DNA from: Meiothermus sp.
GTDB taxonomy: Bacteria; Deinococcota; Deinococci; Deinococcales; Thermaceae
Length of the DNA: 64,000 nt
Direction of reading: 5' to 3'
NCBI GenBank assembly: GCA_026004095.1
Contig: BPIL01000012.1
Coordinates: forward strand, 44,428-108,427
Under the pieces are notes generated by a model. That model ran no database searches and was not told the DNA's origin. It was given only the letters and a program-made list of their open reading frames with translations. The number at the start of each line of letters is the position of its first letter. Position 1 is the first letter of the stretch. This document shows, in pieces, positions 49,570 to 58,306 of the stretch. Both the position numbers and the translations under genes were made by a program.

Positions 49570-49678
49570 GCGTCCTCGGTCTGACGCGGCGCACCAGCGT
49601 GAACCGGGTCAGGGCCGGAAGGCAGCAGCCCTAAGCGCCACGGAGCGGGTGCCGTCAGGGAGCCGGGGACGCTTTTTT
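49570..49678 (+). ncRNA. ffs: signal recognition particle RNA (4.5S-type) with terminator
   Basis: Contains the conserved apical region GGTCAGGGCCGGAAGGCAGC (49607-49626) with GGAA tetraloop and the asymmetric loop that binds the Ffh M domain. The outer helix is GCGTCC (49570-49575) with GGACGC (49667-49672). The RNA is about 103 nt, and TTTTTT (49673-49678) ends transcription. TATCCT at 49557-49562 is the -10 box, placing the start at about 49569. Ffh is encoded at 18401-19705. Confidence 0.95.
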
Positions 49679-49785
49679 GTTTTAGGTGATGCGCAAAAAA
49701 GCCGGCCGTCTTAATACCCACCGCCGGGGCACAGCGGCAAACCTGACCGCTTCTCACCAAACAGCACCGTATACTTCGCTCTGGG

Positions 49786-50802
49786 ATGTTGCCGCGTTAT
49801 CTTCTGCGCGAGACGTTATCGCTGTATCTGCTGGGCGTGCTTCTATTCGTCGGGCTGATTACCTTCGATCTGCTCTCTTCGCTCTCAGGGGCCTTCCTGC
49901 GGGCCAAGACACCCGCGACTGAAATCGCCCAGATGGTGGCCTACCGGGTGCCCTATACCCTGGGCATTGCCCTGCCGCTGGGCCTGGTGTTCGCCCTGCT
50001 GGTGGCGCTGGCTCGCTGGATTCGTCAGTCCGAGCTCAAAGCCGCCTACGCTGCGGGCGTTCCCCCGCGCGTTTTCATCGGGCCGGTGTTGCTGCTGGGA
50101 ATAATAGTGGGAACCGTTGTGCTGCTTAACGAAGGCTGGCTCAAACCCATCGCCCAGGAACGCTTCGAAGCCTTGCAATACAAGATCTACTACGGCTCCG
50201 AGCCCTCCGGCGTGCTCACCGACCGCACCTACACGCCCCAGGGCTTGGGGGTGTACTACGCCCAGCGCATCTACCCACCCCCCAAGGGCCAGGCGGGTTC
50301 TCGCCTCGAGGGCGTCCGGGTGGTGGAGCCGGGCGGTTCGGTCTGGAGCGCCGAGCGGGGGATCTGGGTGAGCGGGGCCTGGCGGCTGCAAAACGCCTAC
50401 CGTGTAGACCCCAACGGCCAAATCTACCAGGAAGCTGAGCACCCCCTGCCTTTCCCCATAGGGGTACAGCCCAGGGCCATCTCCTACGAAGCCATGCGCA
50501 TGCCCGATCTGCAGGCCGTAGCCAGGGCCGATCCCGCTGCGCAGTTTCCTTTGGCCCGCCGCTACGCCAACGCGGTTGGCACGGTGGTGCTGGCCTGGCT
50601 GGCCGTCGTGATTGGCCTCTCGCTGCGCGAGTCGGCCTGGGCCTTTATCGCCGTGGTGGGGCTTATTTTCGGCTACTGGACGCTTTTTACCCTATCCGCC
50701 CAGTTCGCCCGCTTCGACCTGCTGGGCGCCTACGGGGCCTGGCTGCCCAACATCGTGTATGGCGGGCTGGCCCTGCTGGGAACCTGGAGGCTGGCCCGAT
50801 GA
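49786..50802 (+). CDS. LptF/LptG-family permease 1
   Basis: Protein of 338 residues. Three N-terminal and three C-terminal transmembrane helices flank a periplasmic beta-jellyroll domain (about 130-245). MLPRYLLRETLSLYLLGVLLFVGLITFDLL, YRVPYTLGIALPLGLVFALLVALARWIRQSELKAAYAAGVPPRVF is the YjgP/YjgQ signature. With the next gene it would form the heterodimeric permease of the envelope-lipid exporter (LptFG), powered by an LptB elsewhere. TATACT at 49770-49775 is a plausible -10 close to the start codon. Confidence 0.9.
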   Translation: MLPRYLLRETLSLYLLGVLLFVGLITFDLLSSLSGAFLRAKTPATEIAQMVAYRVPYTLGIALPLGLVFALLVALARWIRQSELKAAYAAGVPPRVFIGPVLLLGIIVGTVVLLNEGWLKPIAQERFEALQYKIYYGSEPSGVLTDRTYTPQGLGVYYAQRIYPPPKGQAGSRLEGVRVVEPGGSVWSAERGIWVSGAWRLQNAYRVDPNGQIYQEAEHPLPFPIGVQPRAISYEAMRMPDLQAVARADPAAQFPLARRYANAVGTVVLAWLAVVIGLSLRESAWAFIAVVGLIFGYWTLFTLSAQFARFDLLGAYGAWLPNIVYGGLALLGTWRLAR

Positions 50803-50821
50803 GCCGGGGCCGGAGGTGGCT

Positions 50822-51862
50822 GTGAGCGTGCTGGATCGCTACCTGATCAAAGAGGTAGGGGCCTCGCTGCTGGGTGCCCTGGCCGTGGTGGTGCTGGCCT
50901 TGCTGGGCGGGGCCTTGTACGAGGTGCTGGCCCCCCTCCTGGCCCGCGGCGCCGACCCCTGGGTGGTAAGCCAGTACCTGGCCTTCCGGGTGCCCGAGGC
51001 GCTGGTGCGCGGGGCACCGCTGGCCTTTTTGTTCGCCCTTCTGTTGGTGCTCTCGCGCATGGGCGAGGAGTCCGAACTCAAGGCCATGCTGGCCGGGGGG
51101 GTTTCCAAGCTGCGGGTGCTGTTTCCACTGCTTTTGCTAGGCACCTTTTTGTTTGCGATATGCCTGGCCGCCGCCGACAGCCTGGTACCGCGCAGCTTGC
51201 AGCAGGGCCAGAGTGTGCTGCGCCAGGCCGTGCTGCAAAAACCCAGGGCCCTTCTGCAGCCTGGCACCCGGCTGGTGGACGCCTACGGGCGCGTGGTGTA
51301 CGTGGGTGAGGTAAGCGACACTGGCATCGGGCAGGTACGGGTGATCACCGCCGAGGAAATCCTGGTGGCCGAGCAGGGCCGCTTCGAGCAGGGCACCCTG
51401 GTGCTCTCCCAGGGCATGCGGGTGACTTATGGCGGGGCCCGGCCCCGCACCGTCGCCCGGTTTGAGCGGGCTACGGTACCGCTGGTGGAGCTTTCCCTCG
51501 AGCCCCCTGGGGGCCTCTTCAGCCTGACCGTGGCCAAGCTGCGCCAGCGCATCGCCCAGTACCGCGCCCAGGGGCTACCCCACCACGCCGAACTCACCGC
51601 CCTGCACCGCAAGTGGGCCGAGCCCGCGGCGGTGTACTCGTTCGCCATTTTTGCGGTGGGGCTGGCCTTCTTCCTGCTGGGTGGCAGCCGCAGCCTGGGC
51701 ATGCTGGGGGTGGTGGTGCTGACCTTCATCTACTACGCCACCTGGAGCGTGGGGCGCATCATGGGCGAACAGGGGGCGCTGCACCCCATCCTGGCGGCCT
51801 GGGGCCCCAACCTGCTCTACGCGCTGGCCGGACTGGCCCTGCTGCGGCTGGGGAAGCGATGA
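50822..51862 (+). CDS. LptF/LptG-family permease 2
   Basis: Protein of 346 residues from GTG 50822 (RBS GGAGG). VLDRYLIKEVGASLLGALAVVVLALLGGALYEVL, FRVPEALVRGAPLAFLFALLLVLSRMGEESELKAMLAGGVSKLRVL repeat the pattern of the previous protein, and the periplasmic domain is again about 120 residues. It overlaps lptD by 4 nt (ATGA) and follows the first permease by 19 nt. Which of the pair corresponds to LptF and which to LptG cannot be decided by eye. Confidence 0.9.
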   Translation: MSVLDRYLIKEVGASLLGALAVVVLALLGGALYEVLAPLLARGADPWVVSQYLAFRVPEALVRGAPLAFLFALLLVLSRMGEESELKAMLAGGVSKLRVLFPLLLLGTFLFAICLAAADSLVPRSLQQGQSVLRQAVLQKPRALLQPGTRLVDAYGRVVYVGEVSDTGIGQVRVITAEEILVAEQGRFEQGTLVLSQGMRVTYGGARPRTVARFERATVPLVELSLEPPGGLFSLTVAKLRQRIAQYRAQGLPHHAELTALHRKWAEPAAVYSFAIFAVGLAFFLLGGSRSLGMLGVVVLTFIYYATWSVGRIMGEQGALHPILAAWGPNLLYALAGLALLRLGKR

Positions 51863-54812
51863 ACAGGAACGGGCTGAGGGGGATTTGGCAACGCGGCGTG
51901 CAGGCCAATATCTGCACACGCGCCTCTTCTGTTCTTCTCCTCTTCCTGCTGCTGGTATTTTTCACACCCGCCTTCGCCCAGGAAACCGAAGCGCCCCAAA
52001 CCGGCGGCAAAAAACTGAAAATCCTCGAGGCCGAGCGCCTGGAATTGCGCAACGAGGCGGGCGAGGAGCTGGTGGTTCTGGTGGGCAGCCCGGTCAAGAT
52101 GGAGCGGGACGGGGAGCGCATCGAGGCCCCCAGGGTCATCTACAACCGCACCCGCAAGCGCCTGCTGCTCATGGGGGGGGTGCGCTACCAGGACAAGGAA
52201 GGCCAGCTTATCGAGGCCGAGGAGCTCGAGCTTTTCACCGACGACGAGAGCTTCGAGGCCCTGGAGGTGAAGATCGAGTCGGGCGAGTTTTTCCTGAGCG
52301 GCCCCATCTGCCAGCGGGCCGCCGGGCAGATTCTGCTGCAGGAGGGCTACCTGACCCCCTGCCAGCGCTGCGAGCAGGAGGAGGCCGACTACGCCTTCCA
52401 GGCCCGCGAGGTGGTGCTCTACCCGGGCGACCGGATCATCGCCCGGGGGGTCTGGGTCTTGCTGCGCGGGGAACGCACACTGTACCTGCCGGTGCTGCTG
52501 CTATTTTTGAACGACCGGCGGCCCAGGCTCGAGTTCGGCCAGAGCGAGAGCGATGGGGTGTTCGTTACCGCCGACCTGCCCTATGTCTCGGACTTTGGCA
52601 TCGGCTTTACCCTGCTGCGCTACTTCGAGCGGCGGGGCTGGGGGTTTGGCTTCGACCACTTTGGCATCGGGGCGGCCCAGGAGCGCTACCAGTTCCTGTA
52701 CCTGCCCCCACCGGCCGGGCCGGTGCTGCCCGACAGCGACCCCCGCAAGGACGGCATCTTCAAGTACCGTTTTAGCTACAAGCTGGAAGCCCCCGACTGG
52801 CGGATGGAAGGGCTTATCCTGCGCGACGACAGCGCCCTGGACGAGCCGCGCTTTTTGCAGGGGGCGGGGGGCCAGGCCGACTACACCACTTTTCTGATTG
52901 AAGGGGCCACCCGGGCCACCCCCAGCCACCCCGAGCCCCTCTACCGCCTGACCCTGGACGGCTACATCGACCACAACCCCCTGGCCCTACCCAACGAGCG
53001 CACCACCCCCCAGCGGCTCCCGGAGGCCGAGGTTACCTTTCCCCGGGGCCTCGAGGGCGAGTTCCGCCTGAACGGGCGGGTTTTGCTGGGCTACTACGAG
53101 GCCCCCTCCAACCCCCTCAACCGCAGCGCCCGGCGGCTGGGGCCCTACATCGGGGCGGGCCGGCTCTGGGTGGAGCACCGCAGCAGCTACCGCCCTGCTA
53201 CCCCGCCCTGGCCGGGCCTGAGCTTTAGCGTCGAGAATAGTTTCATCGGGCGCTACTACAGCACCCAGAACCTCGACGAAAACGGCAACCCCACCGAGTT
53301 CGAGCGGCTCATCCGCTGGAGCACCAGCGCCAGCCTGGGCCAGACCCTGGGGGCTTTTAGCATGAGCCTGCGGGTGAGCCGCAGCGTGGTGGAGGGGGAA
53401 ACCCCCTTTCAGTTCGATTACGAGCGGCCCCAGCGCAACAGCCGCCTCGAGGGCTCGGTAAGCTTCAACCCCGACCCCCTCTTTTCCCTCACCGCACGGG
53501 CCAGCCGCGACCTCGAGCGCCGCGTCTTCGACCCGCTGGCCGAGTTCGCCCTCACCTCGCGCCCCTTTCCCTGGCTCAACTTTACCGCCAGCGCCAGCCG
53601 CGATATCGAGCTGGGCCGCTGGGGCCTGCTGCGCAGCAGCCTGGGCCTTTCACCGGCCCCCTTCAGCCTCAACCTGAGCTACGAGCGGCAGCTCGAGCTG
53701 GGCCTCGACCGCCTGCTCACCCTGAGCGCAGCCTACAACCCCCTGCCCTTCAACTTCTCACTGCGCACCAGCTACCGCTACTGGGACGTGCAGGAAAAAG
53801 AAACCCGGCCCCCCGAGCAGATCCCCCTCATCGCCCGCTACGACCCCCTCGAGCTTTCCGCCAGCTACAACCCCCCGGGCAACACCACCTCGCTCACCCA
53901 CAGCCGCGACCTCAACAACGGGCAAGCCATCCGCACCGAGCTGAACCTGGTCTTGCAGGAAGCCCCCAACACCTTCCGCTTGCGCCAGAGCTTCACCCAC
54001 CTCTACCAGCCCCTGCCCTCCCTCACCAACCCCACCCCCCACCACGGTTCCGGCCGTGCTGGACGGGCTGGCCCAGCTCACCCTGAGCCTGCATACCTTT
54101 GTGTTCGCCCAGACCATCGGTTTCAGTCCCGGCAGCGAGACCCGTTTCCGGCTGGGCTACCAGTACAGCGCCGACCTCTTGCAGGCCGACCTGCTGTGGA
54201 ACTACCGCGAGGGCCTGCTGCGCAATCCTCGGCTAACGGTGCGAGCAGCGGTGCGCGAGCCCGAGAGTCTTCATCAACGAGGTCTCGGCGGAGTTTCACT
54301 TTCCCGAGAGCGAAAACCCCCTGACCCTCGAGGACGACACCCAGGCCTTCCTGCGCTTTCTGCGCTTTACCGGCGAGCTGGAGCTTCTCCCCGCGCCGCT
54401 GCGCCCGGAAGACCCGCCCGGCCTCGCGTTGCAAGGGTTTGTAGGCCTCGAGCGCCTCTCGGACAACAGCGGGCGCTTCCGCGTAACCCTGCGCGAGTTT
54501 GGCCCCACCATAAGCTTTATGGGCCAGGAGAAAACCCGCCTGTTCTACCGCATCGTCTGGAACGCCCCCGAAAGCGGCGGGACAAACCCCAGGGAGTTTT
54601 TTCTGCCCAACCTCGAGGGCACCATTCTGCGCCCCCGCTTCGACCTGATTATCGACCGCTGCTGCTGGGCCTTCCGGGCCAGCCTCGATACGCTCAAGCA
54701 GGAGTTCAAGTTTTCCTTTGCCTTGGGGGGCGAGGCCGCCGAGTTTTTGTTCAACCAGAACAACATCGTCCTGCCCGGCGGCCTCAAACTCCCCACCCCT
54801 GGAGGACGTTAG
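51859..54812 (+). CDS. lptD: LptD/OstA-like outer-membrane assembly protein, two apparent frameshifts
   Basis: ATG 51859 starts a protein of about 980 residues if two +1 shifts are corrected. Residues 1-40 hold a signal peptide (LLLFLLLVFFTPAFA), about 45-130 an OstA/LptA-like jellyroll (ILEAERLELRNEAGEELVVLVGSPVKM), then a long beta-barrel region rich in alternating strands. The frame breaks at the C6 run 54035-54040 and again at 54257-54263; the third-frame part (VFINEVSAEFHFPE ... AAEFLFNQNNIVLPGG) clearly belongs to the same barrel. As written the product would end at 54324. LptD-type proteins insert lipid into the outer membrane. Confidence 0.82.
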
Positions 54813-55925
54813 ATGAAGCGATTTGTCCAAGCCCTGGGCGTGCTCCTCACCCTTTCGGCCTGCACCGGCAGCAGCGAAGAGCCCCCCCGCGCCCTGCTGG
54901 CCGCCAGCATCAATAACTCCAGCAGCAACACCTACCAGGTGCGCTTTTTTCAGAGCACCACGCTACAGCCCGGCAGCACCGACACCCCCCGCCTGGTCGG
55001 GAGCTGGAGCCTGGACGGGCCCATCGTAACCCTCCTTTACCGCCGCAGCCTGGGGGTGGGCAACGACCAGCTCTGGGTGCTCACCCAAAGCCGCCTGCGC
55101 CGCTACATCGCCAGCAACCTCACCATAGACGATGTGGGCACCCCCCAGCTCGACGGCTTCGACGAGGCCCTGAACGTGGACTGTAGCGGGGGCTATCTGC
55201 GCCAGGGGCAGAGCAGCCTCCTGCTGGTCTGCCCACCCGCCCCCACCACCCCCCCGCGCCCCATCGAGGAGTACCGGGCCTGGATCATCCCCTTTACGGC
55301 CACGGCCCTCCCCACCCCCATCAATTTTCTGGACGCCAACCTGGTGCGCCTCAGCACCCCGGCCCGGTTTACCCTGGGCCCCAACGACCAGCTGCTCTAC
55401 CTGACCCCCAGCCAGTTCGGGCAGTACGATTTTCTCAACCCCTACATCGAGCGGCCCTTGAGCCTGAGCACCTCGAGCCCCACCGATCTGATTTTTGTGA
55501 ACGGCCAGGCCCTGGGGCTCTTCGACGACAACGACTCCACCACCACCGACACCACCCTGGCTTCCTGGAACCTCAGCGCCACCGGGGAGGTAGGGCTGAG
55601 CCGGGACAGCAATATCGCGGCGCGGCTGTTTGCTCGAGGGGCCCCGCCGGTCTTCGTGCTGGGCACCGGCCTGGCCCGGTTCGAGGGGGGTTTCCAACTG
55701 CCCCGTGAGACCGAGAGCGGGCTTTTGCGCACGCGCCGCTACAGCACCGCCACCGTGGGGATTGACCAGTTTCTCTACCTGGCCGACCAGGACTTCCCCA
55801 CCCTCTCGGTCATCGATCTGACCGTGAACATCGCCAGCGCCCTCACCACTGCGGGGGTTCGCTTCTCCTCGCTGGGCAGCTTCCCGGAGCGCATCACCGG
55901 GCTGGCTTTTATCCCGGTGGAGTAG
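54813..55925 (+). CDS. lipoprotein of unknown function downstream of lptD
   Basis: Protein of 370 residues; ATG 54813 directly follows the lptD stop and the RBS GGAGG lies in the lptD end. MKRFVQALGVLLTLSACTGSS is a lipoprotein signal (LSAC). The rest is beta-rich, with segments such as LWVLTQSRLRRYIASNLTIDDVG and ARFTLGPNDQLLYLTPSQFGQYDF that suggest a propeller. No family recognised. Its place at the end of the lpt operon suggests a role in the outer membrane, perhaps as an assembly partner. Confidence 0.7.
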   Translation: MKRFVQALGVLLTLSACTGSSEEPPRALLAASINNSSSNTYQVRFFQSTTLQPGSTDTPRLVGSWSLDGPIVTLLYRRSLGVGNDQLWVLTQSRLRRYIASNLTIDDVGTPQLDGFDEALNVDCSGGYLRQGQSSLLLVCPPAPTTPPRPIEEYRAWIIPFTATALPTPINFLDANLVRLSTPARFTLGPNDQLLYLTPSQFGQYDFLNPYIERPLSLSTSSPTDLIFVNGQALGLFDDNDSTTTDTTLASWNLSATGEVGLSRDSNIAARLFARGAPPVFVLGTGLARFEGGFQLPRETESGLLRTRRYSTATVGIDQFLYLADQDFPTLSVIDLTVNIASALTTAGVRFSSLGSFPERITGLAFIPVE

Positions 55926-55965
55926 GCCCCTGGCCCCGTGGCCCAACCTGGGGTAGCTTGGGGGC

Positions 55966-56361
55966 ATGGAGATTCACCATATCGGCATCGCGGTGCAGGA
56001 TTTACAGGAGGCCGCCCAGCCCTACCTGGGCCTGGGGTACGCGCTCGAGGCCCAGGGTAGCGTGGAGAGCCAGGGGGTCGAGGTCTGGATGCTCAGGAGC
56101 GGGGGAAGCCGGCTCGAGCTGCTCAAGGCCACCCGCCTCGACTCGGCCATCGCCCGCTTCATCGAGAGGCGCGGGCCGGGCCTGCACCACATCGCCCTCG
56201 CCACCCCCAACATTCGGGCCGAGCTAGAGCGCCTGGCCGCGGAAGGTGCGCCATTGATTGACACCACCCCCCGCCCCGGTTTTGGGGGCCACCTGGTGGC
56301 TTTTATTCATCCCAGATGGTCGGGTGGGGTGCTGCTCGAGCTGGTGGAGGCCCACACCTGA
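55966..56361 (+). CDS. VOC-superfamily protein, methylmalonyl-CoA epimerase-like
   Basis: Protein of 131 residues: MEIHHIGIAVQDLQEAAQPYLGLGYAL with the first metal ligand His, RGPGLHHIALATPNIRAELERL with the second, GFGGHLVAFIHP with His and VLLELVEA with the final Glu. This order matches methylmalonyl-CoA epimerase, which converts the S form to the R form in propionate metabolism. No mutase gene is present in the window, so other VOC activities (for example glyoxalase-like) remain possible. Confidence 0.85.
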   Translation: MEIHHIGIAVQDLQEAAQPYLGLGYALEAQGSVESQGVEVWMLRSGGSRLELLKATRLDSAIARFIERRGPGLHHIALATPNIRAELERLAAEGAPLIDTTPRPGFGGHLVAFIHPRWSGGVLLELVEAHT

Positions 56362-56362
56362 G

Positions 56363-56929
56363 CTAACCGCGGTAGGCCCGCCAGGCCGCCAGCACCACGC
56401 CAAAAACCACCCCGGCCAGCAGAATCAGGTAGACGTAGCGCTCGAGGTGCGGGATTTTCGAGCCCACGTAGTAGGCCAGCAGGGTCAGGCCCTGCGTCCA
56501 GAGCAGGCTGCCCAGCAAGCTCAGCACGAAAAAACGCGGCCAGGGCATCTTGACCGTGCCGCACATAAACGGCACCACCGCCCGAAAAACCGGCACATAG
56601 GGGCCAATCAGAAGCGAGAGCGGGCCGAAGCGGGCCATAAAGCGCCGGGTGCGCTCGAGGTCTTCCGACCTGACCTTGGCCTTGTTCAAAAGCGCCGGCC
56701 CTACCCTGTAACCCAGGTAGTAGCCCAGGTTGTTGCCCAGCACCGAGCCCATAAACAGGGCCGCCAGGGCAATAGGCAGGTGCAGTTTTTTGGCTGCCGC
56801 CAACAGCCCCACCGCGATCAAAAGCGAGTCGCCGGGCAGGAAAAACCCCACCAGCAGGCCGGTTTCCACAAACACCGTGGCAAAAATTCCCAGATACCCT
56901 ACGGCCTGCACATACGCGGTAACGTCCAT
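56363..56929 (-). CDS. DedA-family membrane protein
   Basis: Protein of 188 residues from ATG 56929; TAGGGT 7 nt before the start on the coding strand fits leaderless expression. MDVTAYVQAVGYLGIFATVFVETGLLVGFFLPGDSLLIAVGLLA is the DedA start, GNNLGYYLGYRVGPALL the amphipathic/membrane re-entrant motif, and FMARFGPLSLLIGPYVPVFRAVVPFMCGTVKMPWPRFF the family signature with conserved Arg. DedA proteins flip phospholipids such as undecaprenyl phosphate or PE. Convergent with the VOC gene, with the stops 1 nt apart. Confidence 0.93.
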   Translation of the reverse strand: MDVTAYVQAVGYLGIFATVFVETGLLVGFFLPGDSLLIAVGLLAAAKKLHLPIALAALFMGSVLGNNLGYYLGYRVGPALLNKAKVRSEDLERTRRFMARFGPLSLLIGPYVPVFRAVVPFMCGTVKMPWPRFFVLSLLGSLLWTQGLTLLAYYVGSKIPHLERYVYLILLAGVVFGVVLAAWRAYRG

Positions 56930-57016
56930 GCGCTCCACCCTAACGCAACCCGATGAAAAGCAGCAAGCCCGCCGGCGCGACCGGACAGCCGGCCCAGGGC
57001 TCGCCCCGGGCATCCT

Positions 57017-57718
57017 TCAGCGCGGGGGAAAAATCTGCAATTCCATCACCCGGCCCCGGGGGCTGCGGCTGGCCGCATACACCAGGCTCTCGCCGATCTC
57101 GGCGGGGTCTACCCAGGCCATGGGGTCGGCCTCGGGCATCTCCCTGCGGTTGGCCGGGGTGTCCACGGCACCCATGGGGTATACGATGGCTACGCGTATG
57201 GCCGTACCGGAGAGTTCGGCGTCCAGCGAGCGCAGGTAGGTGGCCACGGCGGCCTTGGCCGCGGCGTACAGGGCCACCCCCGGCCCCGCCCCGTGCCAGG
57301 CTGCTGCTGCGGAAATCCCCGCGATAAAGCCATCTTTTTGGCTGAGCAGCTCGGGGATGATGGCCCGGGTCATGTAGAACAGGGTGCGCATGTTAAGGTC
57401 GAACATGCGGTCGTAGAGGTTGGGCTCGGTGTCTTTGACCGGGGCATAGGCAAAGCCGCCCACAGTGTGAATCAGGCCGTCCACCCGACCAAACTGGGCC
57501 TTAACCTGGCGCACCAGCATCTCGGCGTCGGGATAATGGGTCAGGTTGGCTACAAAAGCCCGCGCGCCAAACTCCTGGGCCCGCTCGGCAATGGTGGTCT
57601 CGTAGGCATCGGCCAGGGCCAGCTTGGCACCGGCCTGGGTAAAGGATCGGGCAATCGCCCCGGCAATGGCCCCACCCCCACCGGTGAGAATATAGACTTT
57701 GCCCTCCAAGGTCTGCAT
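57017..57718 (-). CDS. short-chain dehydrogenase/reductase
   Basis: Protein of 233 residues. LEGKVYILTGGGGAIAGAIARSFTQAGAKLALAD is the glycine-rich NAD(P) motif (TGGGGAIAG). LIHTVGGFAYAPV replaces the usual NNAG-type segment, and the catalytic Y-x-x-x-K is YAAAK. The Ser expected near ISAAAAW is present at the start of that segment. The reaction and substrate are not recognisable. GATAAT lies 6 nt before the ATG on the coding strand (leaderless pattern). Divergent from OsmC. Confidence 0.88.
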   Translation of the reverse strand: MQTLEGKVYILTGGGGAIAGAIARSFTQAGAKLALADAYETTIAERAQEFGARAFVANLTHYPDAEMLVRQVKAQFGRVDGLIHTVGGFAYAPVKDTEPNLYDRMFDLNMRTLFYMTRAIIPELLSQKDGFIAGISAAAAWHGAGPGVALYAAAKAAVATYLRSLDAELSGTAIRVAIVYPMGAVDTPANRREMPEADPMAWVDPAEIGESLVYAASRSPRGRVMELQIFPPR

Positions 57719-57762
57719 GGCTCAATTATCCGCACCAGCCTCCGAGCACCTGTCTTTGGGCT

Positions 57763-57780
57763 CACATTCGGCAGAATGTG
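57763..57780. promoter_or_regulatory. perfect inverted repeat, candidate operator
   Basis: CACATTC (57763-57769) and GAATGTG (57774-57780) with a 4-nt centre lie between the SDR and OsmC genes, about 35 nt upstream of the OsmC -10 box and 45 nt upstream of the SDR start. Regulator unknown. Confidence 0.45.
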
Positions 57781-57791
57781 CAGGGATGGAG

Positions 57792-57820
57792 TTATTTTAC
57801 CCTGGCGCATCCAATATTAT
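57792..57820 (+). promoter_or_regulatory. promoter for the OsmC-family gene
   Basis: TTATTT (57792-57797) and TATTAT (57815-57820) with a 17-nt spacer, 41 nt upstream of the start codon. Confidence 0.5.
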
Positions 57821-57861
57821 CGGGGTGGCTCCATCAGAGCCCGGTTACCCTAAGGAGATCT

Positions 57862-58299
57862 ATGGCAACGAAAAAAGTAGTACTGCACCGTTTGGGAGGA
57901 CACCGGTTTGTGGGCATCAACGAGCAGGGCGACAAGGTCATGGTGGACGGCGACCAGCCCTCCACCGGCCTGCGCCCCATGGAACTCCTGCTGGCCGCGC
58001 TGGCGGGCTGCACCGCCTACGATGTGGTGGACATCATGGAGAAAAAGCGCCAGCCCCTGGCCCGCTACCGGGTAGAGGCCGTGGGCGAACGGGCCGAGGA
58101 GCACCCCAAGCGTTATACCCACATCGTGGTGACCCACTACGGCGCAGGGCCCAATGTCACCAAGGAGGCCCTCGAGCGCGCGGTGGAACTCTCCCACACC
58201 AAGTACTGCTCGGTCTCGGCCACCCTCAACGCCCAGATCGAGACCCGGGTGGTGGTGGAACCCTGGCAGGACGAACCACAGCCGCAATCGCAACACTAG
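57862..58299 (+). CDS. OsmC/YhfA-family protein
   Basis: Protein of 145 residues, ATG 57862 after AAGGAG. HRFVGINEQGDKVMVDGDQPSTGLRPMELLLAALAGCTAYDVVDIMEKKRQPLARYRVEAVGERAEEHPKRYT is the OsmC fold, with the conserved Cys in AGCTAYD and the second Cys in HTKYCSVSATL. The Cys pair is that of OsmC/Ohr thiol peroxidases; the sequence is nearer the YhfA branch, whose activity is less clear. Preceded by its own promoter and an inverted repeat. Confidence 0.9.
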   Translation: MATKKVVLHRLGGHRFVGINEQGDKVMVDGDQPSTGLRPMELLLAALAGCTAYDVVDIMEKKRQPLARYRVEAVGERAEEHPKRYTHIVVTHYGAGPNVTKEALERAVELSHTKYCSVSATLNAQIETRVVVEPWQDEPQPQSQH

Positions 58300-58306
58300 G
58301 CCTTCA

